The position numbers and the translations under genes were made by a program. A stretch of 64,000 bases of DNA, taken from positions 5,661,001 through 5,725,000 of the forward strand of contig NZ_CP114909.1 in the NCBI RefSeq assembly GCF_027497355.1, written 5' to 3'. Origin of the DNA: Micromonospora sp. WMMA1947. Lineage in GTDB: Bacteria; Actinomycetota; Actinomycetes; Mycobacteriales; Micromonosporaceae. Shown piece by piece: positions 50,708 to 59,533 of this stretch. Numbering within the stretch: position 1 is the first letter of the stretch; every line of letters begins with the position of its first letter. The notes beneath the pieces were generated by a model, which saw nothing but the letters and a program-made list of their open reading frames with translations, searched no databases and was not told the origin of the DNA.

Positions 50708-53077
50708 ATGGCCAACCATGGGCACGACAGGCATTTCAGCAGATTCATACGAGCTACGGCACTCGCCGTCTCGCTCATCCTCCCCGTCGGCCTGGTGAGC
50801 CAGCCGGCTGCCGAGGCGACTCCGGCCGAGCAACTTCCCGCGTGCGCGGACCCGTCGGTGCCGGAGGACGTCAACCACGCCTCCATCCGGCTCGAAGGGC
50901 CGACGACCGGGACCGAGGTCGCGGTCGACGAGCACGGGAAGATCGCTCTCAACGGCTTCCTGCACAAGAACGCCACCATGGTCGACGTCTCGATCGGCCG
51001 GCTGACCACCACCGACATCACCCTCGGGCCGCCGCCGGCCGGGGTGTCGAACTGGTCGGCGTCGTGGACCGCCAGTCTTCGCCCGGCGGAACTGGGCGAG
51101 AACGAGGTGTGCGCCCGTGCCGAGCGCGAACCCGGACGCTACGCCCGGATCCTGCGGTCCGTCACCGTGGTGGACCTGCTCCCGCCGAGCGCCGTCCCGG
51201 GCCTGACCGTCGGCGCGATCACGGCGACCTCGGCCAAGGCGACCTGGGGCGAGGCCACTGACAACTACGGCCTTGCCGGGTACGAGGTCACCGTCGACGG
51301 CGGGACCCCGCACCGGACCACCATCGGCACCCGGTCGTACTCCATCACCGGGCTGTCGCCGTCCACCGACCACACGGTGTCCGTGGTCGCCGTCGACCTG
51401 GCCGGCAACAAGTCCCCGACCCGCGCCACGGCGTCCTTCACGACGGCCGCCGCACCGCCACCACCGGATCCCGATGCCGACCTGGTCCTCGACCCGGAGC
51501 AGGGTGCCGCCACAGCAACCTGGCAGCCCGACCCCGCCACCGAGAGCAGCTACCGCGCCTACCTCGACGGCCAGTTGTACGACGAGTTCTCGCTGACCCA
51601 CTTCTGCCAGGACGCCGACGGCAATCCGGCGAACCCGTGCACGGCGGAGAACAGCATCGTCCTTCCGATCGGCCCCCTGGAGGAGTACACGCCGTACACG
51701 TTCCGGGTCGAGGCGCTACGCGCCGACCGCACGGTGGCCCGTGAGCTCTCCGCCGACTTCACCACCATGATCAATACGGACGAGGTGTCTCCCGCCGCCA
51801 CCCAGCAGGCGGCAAGCGAAGGCTCTCAGTGCGCCGGGAGCGGCGGAGACTTCTACCTCGCTGCGGACTCGCGTACCAGTGTCACGGTGCCGGCCGGCAG
51901 CACGGAGCTGTTCCCGGGCTGCTACACCGTCTCGAACGACAGCTGCCTGGACGCCTTCCTACCGCCGTCCGGGGAGAAGCTCGTCAAGTGCGCGGACAGC
52001 CTCACCCAGCTTCTCTTCTCGGCGGCGCCGCCCGGCCGTGGTCCGGTGATCTCCTCGGTGGCCCCGGCCCCCGGTCGCGTCTCGACGCTGTTCGACCCGG
52101 GCAACGCGACGATGCCGATCACCTGGTGCGCCCAGAACACCACCACGTGCACGCTCGTGCTGGCCCCTGCGGCGCAGGCCGTCCGGCTCGTCGCGGTCGC
52201 GCCCGCTGCCGCCGTCGGCACCTCCTGGGTCGTCGTCGCTCTCTCGGGCATCGGCGTCGGACTCGCGCTCTGGGCGCTGCTCGAGATCCTCTTCCCCGGT
52301 CAGATCGGCATCCACGGCATCCTCGAGTACCCGATCCGGCACGACACCGACTTCGACACGTTCGAGAACTGGGGCGCGGACGAGGGCGAGTGGTACAACA
52401 GCTTGAAGATCTACGCGGAGGTGATCAAGACGACGAAGCTGGTGGCCGACCGGGACGGCATTCCCTTCGCCTGGACCAACGCCGAGGACGGCCGGCTCAA
52501 GCGGATCATCGATGCGGCGTGCACCGCCCAGCGTGGCACCCAGGGTACGGCCGGCTGCGACAACGGCTTCGCCGTCTACGTCCCCGGTGGCGTGTCCTAC
52601 GACCTCCGGCCCATGAAGGAGACCGGGACCCACATCGTGACGGCGATGGGTGACGGTGGATATCCGCAGCCACCGACGCGGGCCCAGTGGTTCTACCCGG
52701 CTCGCAGCCAGGGCGGTCGGGCCGCCATCGACGCCGGCTATCCACGCCGGTGGTTCAACACCCATTTCACGCCGAACGAGTGCACCGGGCGCGCGCCGGG
52801 AACCGTGTGCGACGAGTTCCCGTTCTGGGTGACCAACCAGGCGGTGAACCTGTCGGGCGAGCGCGCTTCCCTGAAGCCGGTTCCACCGTCGGAGTCGAGC
52901 CCGCAGGGCACCGAGATGTCGGCGTTCTTCCGCAAGTGCGAGGTCGCCGACGGAGAGCGGTTCATCGTGCTGCCGGTGAAGCCGTGGGTCGCGGCGAACG
53001 GGCCGAGCTTCGGGTTCCGGGTCAGTGAGGGCGGGGCCAGCATGTGCATGAGCCCCAAGCCGGCGGCGGCTCCCTGA
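50708..53077 (+). CDS. Secreted/membrane NucA/NucB-like nuclease with FN3 domain
   Basis: Protein of 789 residues: signal peptide (FIRATALAVSLILPVGLVS, about 1-36), N-terminal region with cysteines, one fibronectin type III domain (about 158-247), a second FN3-like stretch (about 258-358), a hydrophobic segment (VVVALSGIGVGLALWALLEIL, about 507-528), and a C-terminal domain (about 570-785). The C-terminal domain ends with Cys701-Asp-Glu-Phe-Pro-Phe and later PQGTEMSAFF and FIVLPV, matching the NucA/NucB extracellular DNase family. The architecture resembles a polymorphic toxin with a C-terminal nuclease. The ATG at 50708 is used; an ATG at 50645 with GAGGGGG upstream is an alternative. Its stop overlaps the next start by one base. 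Confidence 0.75.
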   Translation: MANHGHDRHFSRFIRATALAVSLILPVGLVSQPAAEATPAEQLPACADPSVPEDVNHASIRLEGPTTGTEVAVDEHGKIALNGFLHKNATMVDVSIGRLTTTDITLGPPPAGVSNWSASWTASLRPAELGENEVCARAEREPGRYARILRSVTVVDLLPPSAVPGLTVGAITATSAKATWGEATDNYGLAGYEVTVDGGTPHRTTIGTRSYSITGLSPSTDHTVSVVAVDLAGNKSPTRATASFTTAAAPPPPDPDADLVLDPEQGAATATWQPDPATESSYRAYLDGQLYDEFSLTHFCQDADGNPANPCTAENSIVLPIGPLEEYTPYTFRVEALRADRTVARELSADFTTMINTDEVSPAATQQAASEGSQCAGSGGDFYLAADSRTSVTVPAGSTELFPGCYTVSNDSCLDAFLPPSGEKLVKCADSLTQLLFSAAPPGRGPVISSVAPAPGRVSTLFDPGNATMPITWCAQNTTTCTLVLAPAAQAVRLVAVAPAAAVGTSWVVVALSGIGVGLALWALLEILFPGQIGIHGILEYPIRHDTDFDTFENWGADEGEWYNSLKIYAEVIKTTKLVADRDGIPFAWTNAEDGRLKRIIDAACTAQRGTQGTAGCDNGFAVYVPGGVSYDLRPMKETGTHIVTAMGDGGYPQPPTRAQWFYPARSQGGRAAIDAGYPRRWFNTHFTPNECTGRAPGTVCDEFPFWVTNQAVNLSGERASLKPVPPSESSPQGTEMSAFFRKCEVADGERFIVLPVKPWVAANGPSFGFRVSEGGASMCMSPKPAAAP

Positions 53078-53799
53078 TGCTCGACGACATGCGCGTACTG
53101 CGTGACGCCGTCGCGGAGTACCGTGCGGCGGCGACCGCGGCCGGCCTCGACTGGCCCGAGCACGCCGAGGCGCCCGCCGGGCAGCCGCCCGGCTCGGTCT
53201 ACCGCATCTTCGGCGTGGACCACGTCGCGGAGCAGCTGACCTGGTTCCAGTCACAGAACTGGCCGCCCCGGCGGCTGCTCCCCAACGGCGGTTGGATCAT
53301 GCCGTGGCCGGCCGACGGGGGCGAGGAACTCGACAGCCTGGCCATCTCGATCGGCACGCCGTTCCCGTGGCGGCACCAGGTGCGGTTGTTCAACTTCGAG
53401 GATCTGGTCTACACGTTCGTGCTCGCCGGCGACCACGAGGGCGAGATCTGGCGTTACGAGTTCACCCCCGACGTCTGGGGTTCGGCTCGTGCCGCCACCA
53501 GTCTCGCCGCGCTCTTCACCGGCTGGACGAAGGGCATCGCCGCCGGCGCGGTCGTCCACGACGACCTCAACGGCTGGCTTCTGCTGCGGGACGACGGGCC
53601 GGACGAGGTCGGCATGCTCCGGGAACGGGTTCCCGACGTCGATTTCCTGACCTTTCCGGTGTACGTGGCGGACGAGTCACTGCTGCGCGCGCGACAGCGC
53701 GAATGCGGGGTCGACATGGACTGCATCGAGCGGGGATTCGACTGCTACGAGGAACTGTCCGACACGGTGCGGGCCACCCGGAGGTCGCTCGGCATCTGA
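53077..53799 (+). CDS. Acidic cytoplasmic protein coupled to the nuclease; candidate immunity protein
   Basis: Protein of 240 residues, acidic, without signal or membrane span. It contains many tryptophans (LTWFQSQNWPPRRLL, GGWIMPWPADGGEE, WRYEFTPDVWG) and a Cys-containing tail (RECGVDMDCIERGFDCYEE). I recognise no family. The ATG at 53077 shares its A with the TGA of the nuclease gene (TGATG), a termination-reinitiation arrangement that keeps the two products in proportion. Size, charge and coupling are what one expects of a nuclease immunity protein, but inhibition is inferred only. Confidence 0.7.
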   Translation: MLDDMRVLRDAVAEYRAAATAAGLDWPEHAEAPAGQPPGSVYRIFGVDHVAEQLTWFQSQNWPPRRLLPNGGWIMPWPADGGEELDSLAISIGTPFPWRHQVRLFNFEDLVYTFVLAGDHEGEIWRYEFTPDVWGSARAATSLAALFTGWTKGIAAGAVVHDDLNGWLLLRDDGPDEVGMLRERVPDVDFLTFPVYVADESLLRARQRECGVDMDCIERGFDCYEELSDTVRATRRSLGI

Positions 53800-53804
53800 C
53801 CCTG

Positions 53805-53839
53805 CGCCGCCGGCCCAGGCATCGCCCGGGCCGGCGGCG
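53805..53839. terminator. Bidirectional terminator
   Basis: Perfect 12-bp stem CGCCGCCGGCCC (53805-53816) and GGGCCGGCGGCG (53828-53839) with an 11-base loop, between the converging nuclease pair and the histidine kinase. Confidence 0.8.
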
Positions 53840-53858
53840 ATCTCGTCCCGTCCGGCGC

Positions 53859-55139
53859 TCACGTACCGGCACCGAGCTGCCACACCCGGAGGTTCCTGAT
53901 CCGCGCGGCCCTGCCCGGGACGCTCGGCGATCGCCCCATCGGGAGACGTACGGTGAAGCGGGCTCCCCGCCCCGGGCTGCCCTCGGCCTCGATCGTGCCG
54001 TGGTGGCTCGTGACGACCTCCTGGAGCAGGGCCAGTCCCAGGCCGAAGCGTCGGTCCCCGGCGCCCGCACCCCTGTGGAACCGGTCGAAGATCCGCCGGG
54101 CGTCCGCCTGGTCGAAACCCTTCCCAGTGTCGGCGATCACGAACTCGGCGACGTCGCCGTCGGCCCGGAGCGTCACGTCGATCCGGCCTCCGGCGGGGGT
54201 GTGGGCAAGCGCGTTCGCGAGCAGTTCGCCGACGACCCGGCGCAGGGCCGACTCGACACCCGGCACCGGCAGCGGGTCGCCGGGTGTGTCCAGGGTGAGG
54301 GTGACCTGCCGTTCGGCGGCGCGGTCGCTCTCGGCGGCGACCGTCGTCCCGATCAGCGTGGTGAGGTCGACGGGCGGGTCCGGTTCCCGGTCGGCGGGAG
54401 CGGCGGCGAGCCGGGCCGAGAGCAGCAGGTCGTCGACGATCTCGCCGAGCCGGCGGGTGGTGCCGATCAGCCGTTCCAGGTCGTCGAGGTTCGTGGAGGC
54501 GCCGTCGTGGCGCGCGCGCCGCGCGATCAGTTGGGCCCGGGTGTGCACCTGAGCGATCGGCGTGCGCAGTTCGTGGCTGGCGTCCGCGACGAAGCGGCGC
54601 TGCCGGGTCAGCGCCTCCGCGAGTGGTGCGACGGCCCGGCGGCCGACGAGCACGCCGGTCAGTACGGCGGCGAGCAGCCCGGCAGCCGCCGCGAGGCTGA
54701 ACGCGAGCAGGAGGTGCCGGCGGTCGGACATCTGGAACCGGGCGTCGAACACCGCCTGGACCACGTGGTCGCCGCGCGCCTCGGTGCGTACGTGGTAGGT
54801 CGTGCCGTTGCGGGCGACGGTGGTGACCTCGGTGGCCCGGGTGGTGGCCACGGCGTCCAGTGTGTCGCGCATCGGGAAGCCCGGTGGCGGCGGGTTCGCG
54901 CCGGTACGCACTGTGGTCCCGTCGTACTGGAAGATCCAGCTGCAGGCGGGCGGGCCGGCGATCGTCCCGTGTTCGGTGCCCCACGCCAGCTCCCGATGGA
55001 TCTGCGCCTCCTGGCCGCGGACCAGGACCGCGTACGAGATGCCGCCGGCCAGCAGCAGCAGGCCACCGATGGTCAGGCCGACGAGAAGGCCGATCCGTAG
55101 CCGGGCCCGTCTGACGATCGCCTGCTCGGCCGCCTCCAT
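53859..55139 (-). CDS. Membrane sensor histidine kinase (OmpR-type pair)
   Basis: Sensor kinase of 426 residues: TM1 (about 15-40), an extracytoplasmic domain of about 100 residues, TM2 (about 143-167), a short HAMP-like linker, HisKA with His189 in VADASHELRTPIAQ, and HATPase with LLANALAHTPAGG, ADTGKGFDQADARRIFDRF and GLGLALLQEVVTSHHG. The ATG at 55139 overlaps the response regulator stop (ATGA). It is the last gene of the minus-strand operon that begins with the MIO enzyme, and it probably senses a product of, or a condition for, that pathway. Confidence 0.93.
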   Translation of the reverse strand: MEAAEQAIVRRARLRIGLLVGLTIGGLLLLAGGISYAVLVRGQEAQIHRELAWGTEHGTIAGPPACSWIFQYDGTTVRTGANPPPPGFPMRDTLDAVATTRATEVTTVARNGTTYHVRTEARGDHVVQAVFDARFQMSDRRHLLLAFSLAAAAGLLAAVLTGVLVGRRAVAPLAEALTRQRRFVADASHELRTPIAQVHTRAQLIARRARHDGASTNLDDLERLIGTTRRLGEIVDDLLLSARLAAAPADREPDPPVDLTTLIGTTVAAESDRAAERQVTLTLDTPGDPLPVPGVESALRRVVGELLANALAHTPAGGRIDVTLRADGDVAEFVIADTGKGFDQADARRIFDRFHRGAGAGDRRFGLGLALLQEVVTSHHGTIEAEGSPGRGARFTVRLPMGRSPSVPGRAARIRNLRVWQLGAGT

Positions 55140-55810
55140 CAGAGGGTTCCGAGCCGGTAGCCGAGCCCGTGCACGGTGCGTACCACCGCGCGGCCGAGCT
55201 TGCGCCGGAGGTAGTAGACGTAGGTGTCCACTATCGACGCGGCGGCGGCCTCCTCGAAGACCTTGCGGCGCAGCACCGCGCGCGGATGCACGGTGCTGGG
55301 CCGCGCCGCCAGCACCCGGAGCAGCTCGAACTCGCGGGTCGACAGCGCCACCCGGGTGCCGTCGGCCAGCACCGCCTCGCGTGGCGCGAGGTCGAGCAGT
55401 CCGGCCCCGATGCGCAGCACGTCCGTCGGCTCGGGCCGGCGCCGGCACAGCGCCCGGACCCGGGCGCTCAACTCGTCGAGGTCGAAGGGCTTGACCAGGT
55501 AGTCGTCGGCGCCCGCGTCCAGCCCGGCGATCCGGTCGTCGACGGTGCCGAGCGCGGTCAGCATCAGGGTCCGGGACGGGACCGCCCGGGCCCGCAGCCG
55601 GGCGACCAGGTCGAGGCCGTCGAGCGCCGGCAGCATCCGGTCGATGACCATCACGTCGTACGAGCGGGTCAGGCCGAGATGCAGCCCGCGCTGGCCGTCG
55701 AAGGCCTGGTCGACCAGGTAACCTTCATGGCCGAGCGTCTCGGTGAGCATCTCGGTCAGATCCGCGTCGTCCTCGACCAGCAGCAGCCGGTTCGATCTTC
55801 CGCCCCGCAT
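55139..55810 (-). CDS. OmpR-family response regulator
   Basis: Response regulator of 223 residues: receiver with acidic pocket ED-D near 13-15 and phospho-acceptor Asp57 (VMVIDRMLP), conserved Lys in LVKPFDLDEL, then an OmpR winged helix ending DTYVYYLRRKLGRAVVRTVHGLGYRL. It is cognate to the downstream overlapping kinase. 52 bp separate it from the antiporter gene; that gap is relatively AT-rich and could hold an internal promoter. Confidence 0.93.
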   Translation of the reverse strand: MRGGRSNRLLLVEDDADLTEMLTETLGHEGYLVDQAFDGQRGLHLGLTRSYDVMVIDRMLPALDGLDLVARLRARAVPSRTLMLTALGTVDDRIAGLDAGADDYLVKPFDLDELSARVRALCRRRPEPTDVLRIGAGLLDLAPREAVLADGTRVALSTREFELLRVLAARPSTVHPRAVLRRKVFEEAAAASIVDTYVYYLRRKLGRAVVRTVHGLGYRLGTL

Positions 55811-55862
55811 ATGTTAACGGTCCCATAGATGTGGATCGATGAGACCATCGTTATTTGCTTCT

Positions 55863-57131
55863 TCAACTATCTGAAACCGCGAGCGCGGGTGTGCGGACGG
55901 TTTCGGGCTGCCGGGCCTCCCGGCGCTCGATCCAGCTCAGTGCCGGTGTCGTCATCAGCGTGGTGACCAGTGCGACGAGGACCAGCACGGTGAACAGGGC
56001 CGGGCTCACGATGCCCGCCTCCAGCCCCACGTTCAGCGCGATGAGCTGCATCAGGCCGCGGGCGTTCATCAGCGCGCCGACCCGCAGCGCGACGCCCGAC
56101 GGCTCGCCCCGGAGCCGGGCCGCCGCCCAGCAGGCACCGAACTTGCCGGCGATCGCCGCCGTCACGCAGGCCAGCGCGAACAACAGCACCGGCGGCGAAC
56201 CGAGCAGGCCGAACTCCGTGCGCAAGCCCGAGTAGGTGAAGAACAGCGGCAGGAACAGCGTCGCGGCGACCGGGGTGAGCGTGTCCACCACCTTGTCCGT
56301 GTTGTCGGTGCGGGGCATCACCACGCCGACCGCGAACGCGCCGAAGACCGCGTACAACCCGATCTCGTCGGTGTACCAGGCGACCAGGAACAGCAGCGCG
56401 ACGGTGCCGAGCAGCCGGGCGCGGTCGTTGAGGGCACGGTGGGTCATCAGCGTGGCAGCGGCCGTACGTCCGCCGAACCAGAGCACCAGCCCGAACAGGA
56501 CCGCTCCGCCCGCGGTGACGATCGCGGGACCGGCCCGGCCGGACGCGACAGCCAGCACGGCGGCCAGCATGATCCAGGCGACCACGTCGTCGATCGCGCC
56601 GCTGGCCAGGGAAAGGGTGCCGTGCCGGGTGCCGGCGTGCCCTTTCTCGGTGATGATCCGGGCCAGCATCGGGAACGCGGTGATGGCCAGGGCGACGCCG
56701 ACGAACGCGGCCGAGACCCCGAGTGACGTCCCCTCGGCCCGGATCGGCACGGCGCCCGCCGTCACCAGGACCAGCAGCACCCCCAGCAGGAGCGGCGCGG
56801 TGACCCCGGCGAGGGAGACCACTCCGGCGGTGCCGGCCAGCCCGGTGACCCGGTGGGCGCTGAACGCGTACCCGGCCTGGAACATGAACAGCACCAGGCC
56901 GACCTGACCCACGACGTAGAGGATCGGAAGCAGGGGGGCCGGGAACAGGGCGTTCTGCACGTCCGGCAGGAGGAGCCCGAGCAGCGACGGGCCGAGGAGG
57001 ACGCCGGCGAGCATCTCGCTGACCACGGCGGGCTGGCCCGCCTTGCCGAGCAGCCAGGCGACCCCTTTGCAGAAGATCAGGATCACCGTGACCGCGATGA
57101 AGAAGCGTGGTGCCAGCTCCGTTGGTGTCAT
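55863..57131 (-). CDS. CPA2-type cation/proton antiporter
   Basis: Integral membrane protein of 422 residues with about 12 spans and the Na+/H+ exchanger domain. Key stretches are [27 protein letters not shown], the core [18 protein letters not shown] followed by [16 protein letters not shown] (paired acidic DD), and [18 protein letters not shown]. It has no C-terminal TrkA domain, so it is of the short form. The ATG at 57131 overlaps the P450 stop (ATGA). Tight coupling inside a biosynthetic operon suggests a role in export-linked ion balance or self-protection. RosB-like antiporters give such a precedent, but this is inference. Confidence 0.88.
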   Translation of the reverse strand: MTPTELAPRFFIAVTVILIFCKGVAWLLGKAGQPAVVSEMLAGVLLGPSLLGLLLPDVQNALFPAPLLPILYVVGQVGLVLFMFQAGYAFSAHRVTGLAGTAGVVSLAGVTAPLLLGVLLVLVTAGAVPIRAEGTSLGVSAAFVGVALAITAFPMLARIITEKGHAGTRHGTLSLASGAIDDVVAWIMLAAVLAVASGRAGPAIVTAGGAVLFGLVLWFGGRTAAATLMTHRALNDRARLLGTVALLFLVAWYTDEIGLYAVFGAFAVGVVMPRTDNTDKVVDTLTPVAATLFLPLFFTYSGLRTEFGLLGSPPVLLFALACVTAAIAGKFGACWAAARLRGEPSGVALRVGALMNARGLMQLIALNVGLEAGIVSPALFTVLVLVALVTTLMTTPALSWIERREARQPETVRTPALAVSDS

Positions 57132-58459
57132 CGGACAGCCCTCTCGAAGTAGTCGGTGCACAACCGCTGCCGGCGGGCGTCGACCACCATCCAGGTGCCG
57201 AACACCAGTTGCCGGAGGCTGCGGCCCACGTCGGCCCACCGGTCCCGCGACCGCATCGCGGCCAGCCGCAGCCGCCCCGGGCCGGTGAGCCCGGCCGGTG
57301 TCAGATACGCCGGGCCCCGGCTCGGCAGGGACCGGGTGTGTGAGGCCGACGAGGTCAGGAGGTACCGGCGCAGCACCTCACGGGTCGCGGCGCGCATCAT
57401 CACCGGCGCCACGCCGCGGGCCGGGCAGGCCCGGTTGGCGGTGACGCCGTACGGGATGAAGTGCGCGTCGCCGCGCTTGAGCGTCAACCACCGGTCCGGG
57501 TCGAACCGGTCGTCGGCGGCGGCTCCGCCGCGGTGGAACGCCAGGTAGTTGAAGAGCAGTACCGTCCCGGTGGGCAGGGACACGCCGGTGGGCAGCGTGA
57601 TCGGCGCCGACGTGATCCGGTGCGCGACGCCGAAGAGCGGATGCACCCGCAGCGTCTCGTCGACCACCCGGTCCAGCGCCTCGTCGTCGTCGAGTCCCCG
57701 CTGCAGGTCGGGACGGGTGGCGAGGGCGAGCAGCACGTGCGCCATCGCCTCGGACATCTGCACGATGGCGGTGTTGAAGAAGGCGCCCTGGAGATACCAG
57801 GCCGTCTCCTGTGTGGTGAACGGCGGCGGCAGCGTCACCGGGCAGGTCCCCGCCTCGATCCGGTCGTGCAGATACGCGGTCAGCCGCTCGCGCCGCCGCA
57901 TGTGCCGCAGGCCGGTGCACTTCAGCCCGTTCACCACGTCCTCGGCGTTGGCGACGATCAGCGCCCGCGCGTCCGCCGGGCACGTCTCGCCGAAGACGAG
58001 TTCGTAGTAGACCTCGGCCCAGACCGGCATCATCAGGTCGCGCAGCCGGACGTGGGTGGTCCGGTCGGCCGGCAGCCGGTCGAGCGCCCGCCGGGTGGCG
58101 GCGGTCGCGAGGTCGTCGCAGCGCCGGCGGCGTACCGCGAGCACCCGCCGGGTCGTCGCGGCGACGGTCCGGTAGCGCTCGCCCGGCTCCAGGTGCTCCT
58201 GGTGCATGTGCGGTCCGGGCGCCAGCCAGTACCAGAACAGGTCGGACAGCCCGGCTCCCCGGCTGCGCCCGTCCGCCGCCGGATCGGCGTACACCCGCTC
58301 GAAGTGCTCCATGCCGACCGTGGGGCCGGGCACCGGTACGCCCTCGACGCCGTTGACGGTGACGAACACCCACTCCCGCAGCCGGACCACCGTGCGGGGC
58401 AGCCAGTACGGCAGGGTCCACGCCACGCCGACCCCCGCCAGGACGATCAGGACGCTCAT
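57128..58459 (-). CDS. Cytochrome P450 with unusual heme loop and N-terminal hydrophobic segment
   Basis: P450 of 443 residues. The K-helix ExxR is in ETLRVHPL, and the heme ligand is Cys345 in HFIPYGVTANRACPARG. The loop between Phe and Cys is four residues longer than the canonical FGxGxHxCxG, and the final Gly is Ala. The I-helix reads GAFFNTA (225-231), with Asn229 where most monooxygenases have the acid of the acid-alcohol pair. The N-terminus (VLIVLAGVGVAWTLPYWLP) is hydrophobic, as in membrane-associated enzymes. The ATG at 58459 overlaps the upstream oxidase stop. The substrate is unknown; it may act after the MIO enzyme. Peroxide-dependent chemistry is conceivable. Confidence 0.85.
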   Translation of the reverse strand: MSVLIVLAGVGVAWTLPYWLPRTVVRLREWVFVTVNGVEGVPVPGPTVGMEHFERVYADPAADGRSRGAGLSDLFWYWLAPGPHMHQEHLEPGERYRTVAATTRRVLAVRRRRCDDLATAATRRALDRLPADRTTHVRLRDLMMPVWAEVYYELVFGETCPADARALIVANAEDVVNGLKCTGLRHMRRRERLTAYLHDRIEAGTCPVTLPPPFTTQETAWYLQGAFFNTAIVQMSEAMAHVLLALATRPDLQRGLDDDEALDRVVDETLRVHPLFGVAHRITSAPITLPTGVSLPTGTVLLFNYLAFHRGGAAADDRFDPDRWLTLKRGDAHFIPYGVTANRACPARGVAPVMMRAATREVLRRYLLTSSASHTRSLPSRGPAYLTPAGLTGPGRLRLAAMRSRDRWADVGRSLRQLVFGTWMVVDARRQRLCTDYFERAVR

Positions 58460-59532
58460 CCGTACGCCACCGTGGCGACCAGGTCCCCGCCCAGGTCGGC
58501 CGGCCCGGTGACACCGGCCAGCGCCAGCGCCCGGTCGAGGTCGGCGCGCAGCAGGTCCAGCACGTGGCGTACTCCGGCGGCGCCGCCCACCGCGAGGCCC
58601 CACAGCACCGGACGGCCGACGAGCACCGCCGTCGCCCCGAGCGCCAGCGCCACCAGGACGTCGGTCCCCCGGCGGACGCCGCCGTCCAGCAGCACCGGCA
58701 GCCGCCCGCCCACCGCCTCCACCACGGCGGGCAACGCGTCCAGGGTGGCCAGCGCCCCGTCGAGCTGCCGGCCTCCGTGGTTGGAGACCAGCAGACCGTC
58801 GACGCCGTACGAGACGGCGAGCGCCGCGTCCGCCGGATGCAACACCCCCTTCAGCAGGATCGGCAGCGTGGTGACCTCGCGCAGCCAGGCGATCCGGTCC
58901 CAGTCCAGCCCGGCGTCCATCCCGATGTCCCGCACCCGGCCGCTCGCGTCGCGCATGTTCTCGCAGACCAGGCCGGGCGGCAGGTCGGCGAAACCGTGCC
59001 GCAGATCGCGTTCCCGCCGCCCGAACACGGGCGAGTCGACGGTGACGACCAGGGCGGTGCAGCCGGCCATCTCCGCCCGCCGCACGACCGACGCGGTGAA
59101 GTCGAGGTCCGCCTGCGGGTAGAGCTGGAACCAGAGCGGCCCGCCTTCGGCGGCGATCTCCTCGACCCGCCGGGTGGCCGCCATGCTGACCACCATGATC
59201 GTGCCCGCCTCGGTGGCGGCGCGTGCGGTGGCCACCTCGCCCTCCGGGTGGGCCAGCCGGTGGAACGCGGTCGGCGCGATCAGCACCGGCATCGAGATCC
59301 GCGTGCCGAGCAGCGAGATCCGCAGGTCGCGGTGGCCCGCGCCGCGCAGGACGCGGGGCACCACGTAGCGCCGGGTGAAGGCGGCCTCGTTGGCGCGTAC
59401 CGTGCGTTCCTCGCCCGCTCCACCGGAGTAGAAGTCCCAGTACACCGGGTCCAGGCGGCCCCGCGCGTCGGCTGCCAGCTCGGCCAGGTTCAGCGCCGGG
59501 CCGTCCAGCGCCGTGCCCTCCGACGGGCGCAT
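58456..59532 (-). CDS. FMN-dependent alpha-hydroxy-acid oxidase/dehydrogenase
   Basis: TIM-barrel flavoprotein of 358 residues in the glycolate/lactate/mandelate oxidase family. The catalytic base is His252 in VSNHGGRQLDGA, with Arg255 as substrate arginine. Other family motifs are DFYSGGAGEERT, PVLIAPTAFHRLAHPEGE, WFQLYPQAD and VLLDGGVRRGTDVLVALALGA. It oxidises an L-alpha-hydroxy acid to the keto acid, often with hydrogen peroxide release. In this operon an aryl-lactate or hydroxymandelate-like substrate is plausible but unproven. The ATG at 59532 lies 1 bp after the FAD oxidoreductase gene, and its stop overlaps the P450 start. Confidence 0.88.
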   Translation of the reverse strand: MRPSEGTALDGPALNLAELAADARGRLDPVYWDFYSGGAGEERTVRANEAAFTRRYVVPRVLRGAGHRDLRISLLGTRISMPVLIAPTAFHRLAHPEGEVATARAATEAGTIMVVSMAATRRVEEIAAEGGPLWFQLYPQADLDFTASVVRRAEMAGCTALVVTVDSPVFGRRERDLRHGFADLPPGLVCENMRDASGRVRDIGMDAGLDWDRIAWLREVTTLPILLKGVLHPADAALAVSYGVDGLLVSNHGGRQLDGALATLDALPAVVEAVGGRLPVLLDGGVRRGTDVLVALALGATAVLVGRPVLWGLAVGGAAGVRHVLDLLRADLDRALALAGVTGPADLGGDLVATVAYG

Positions 59533-59533
59533 C

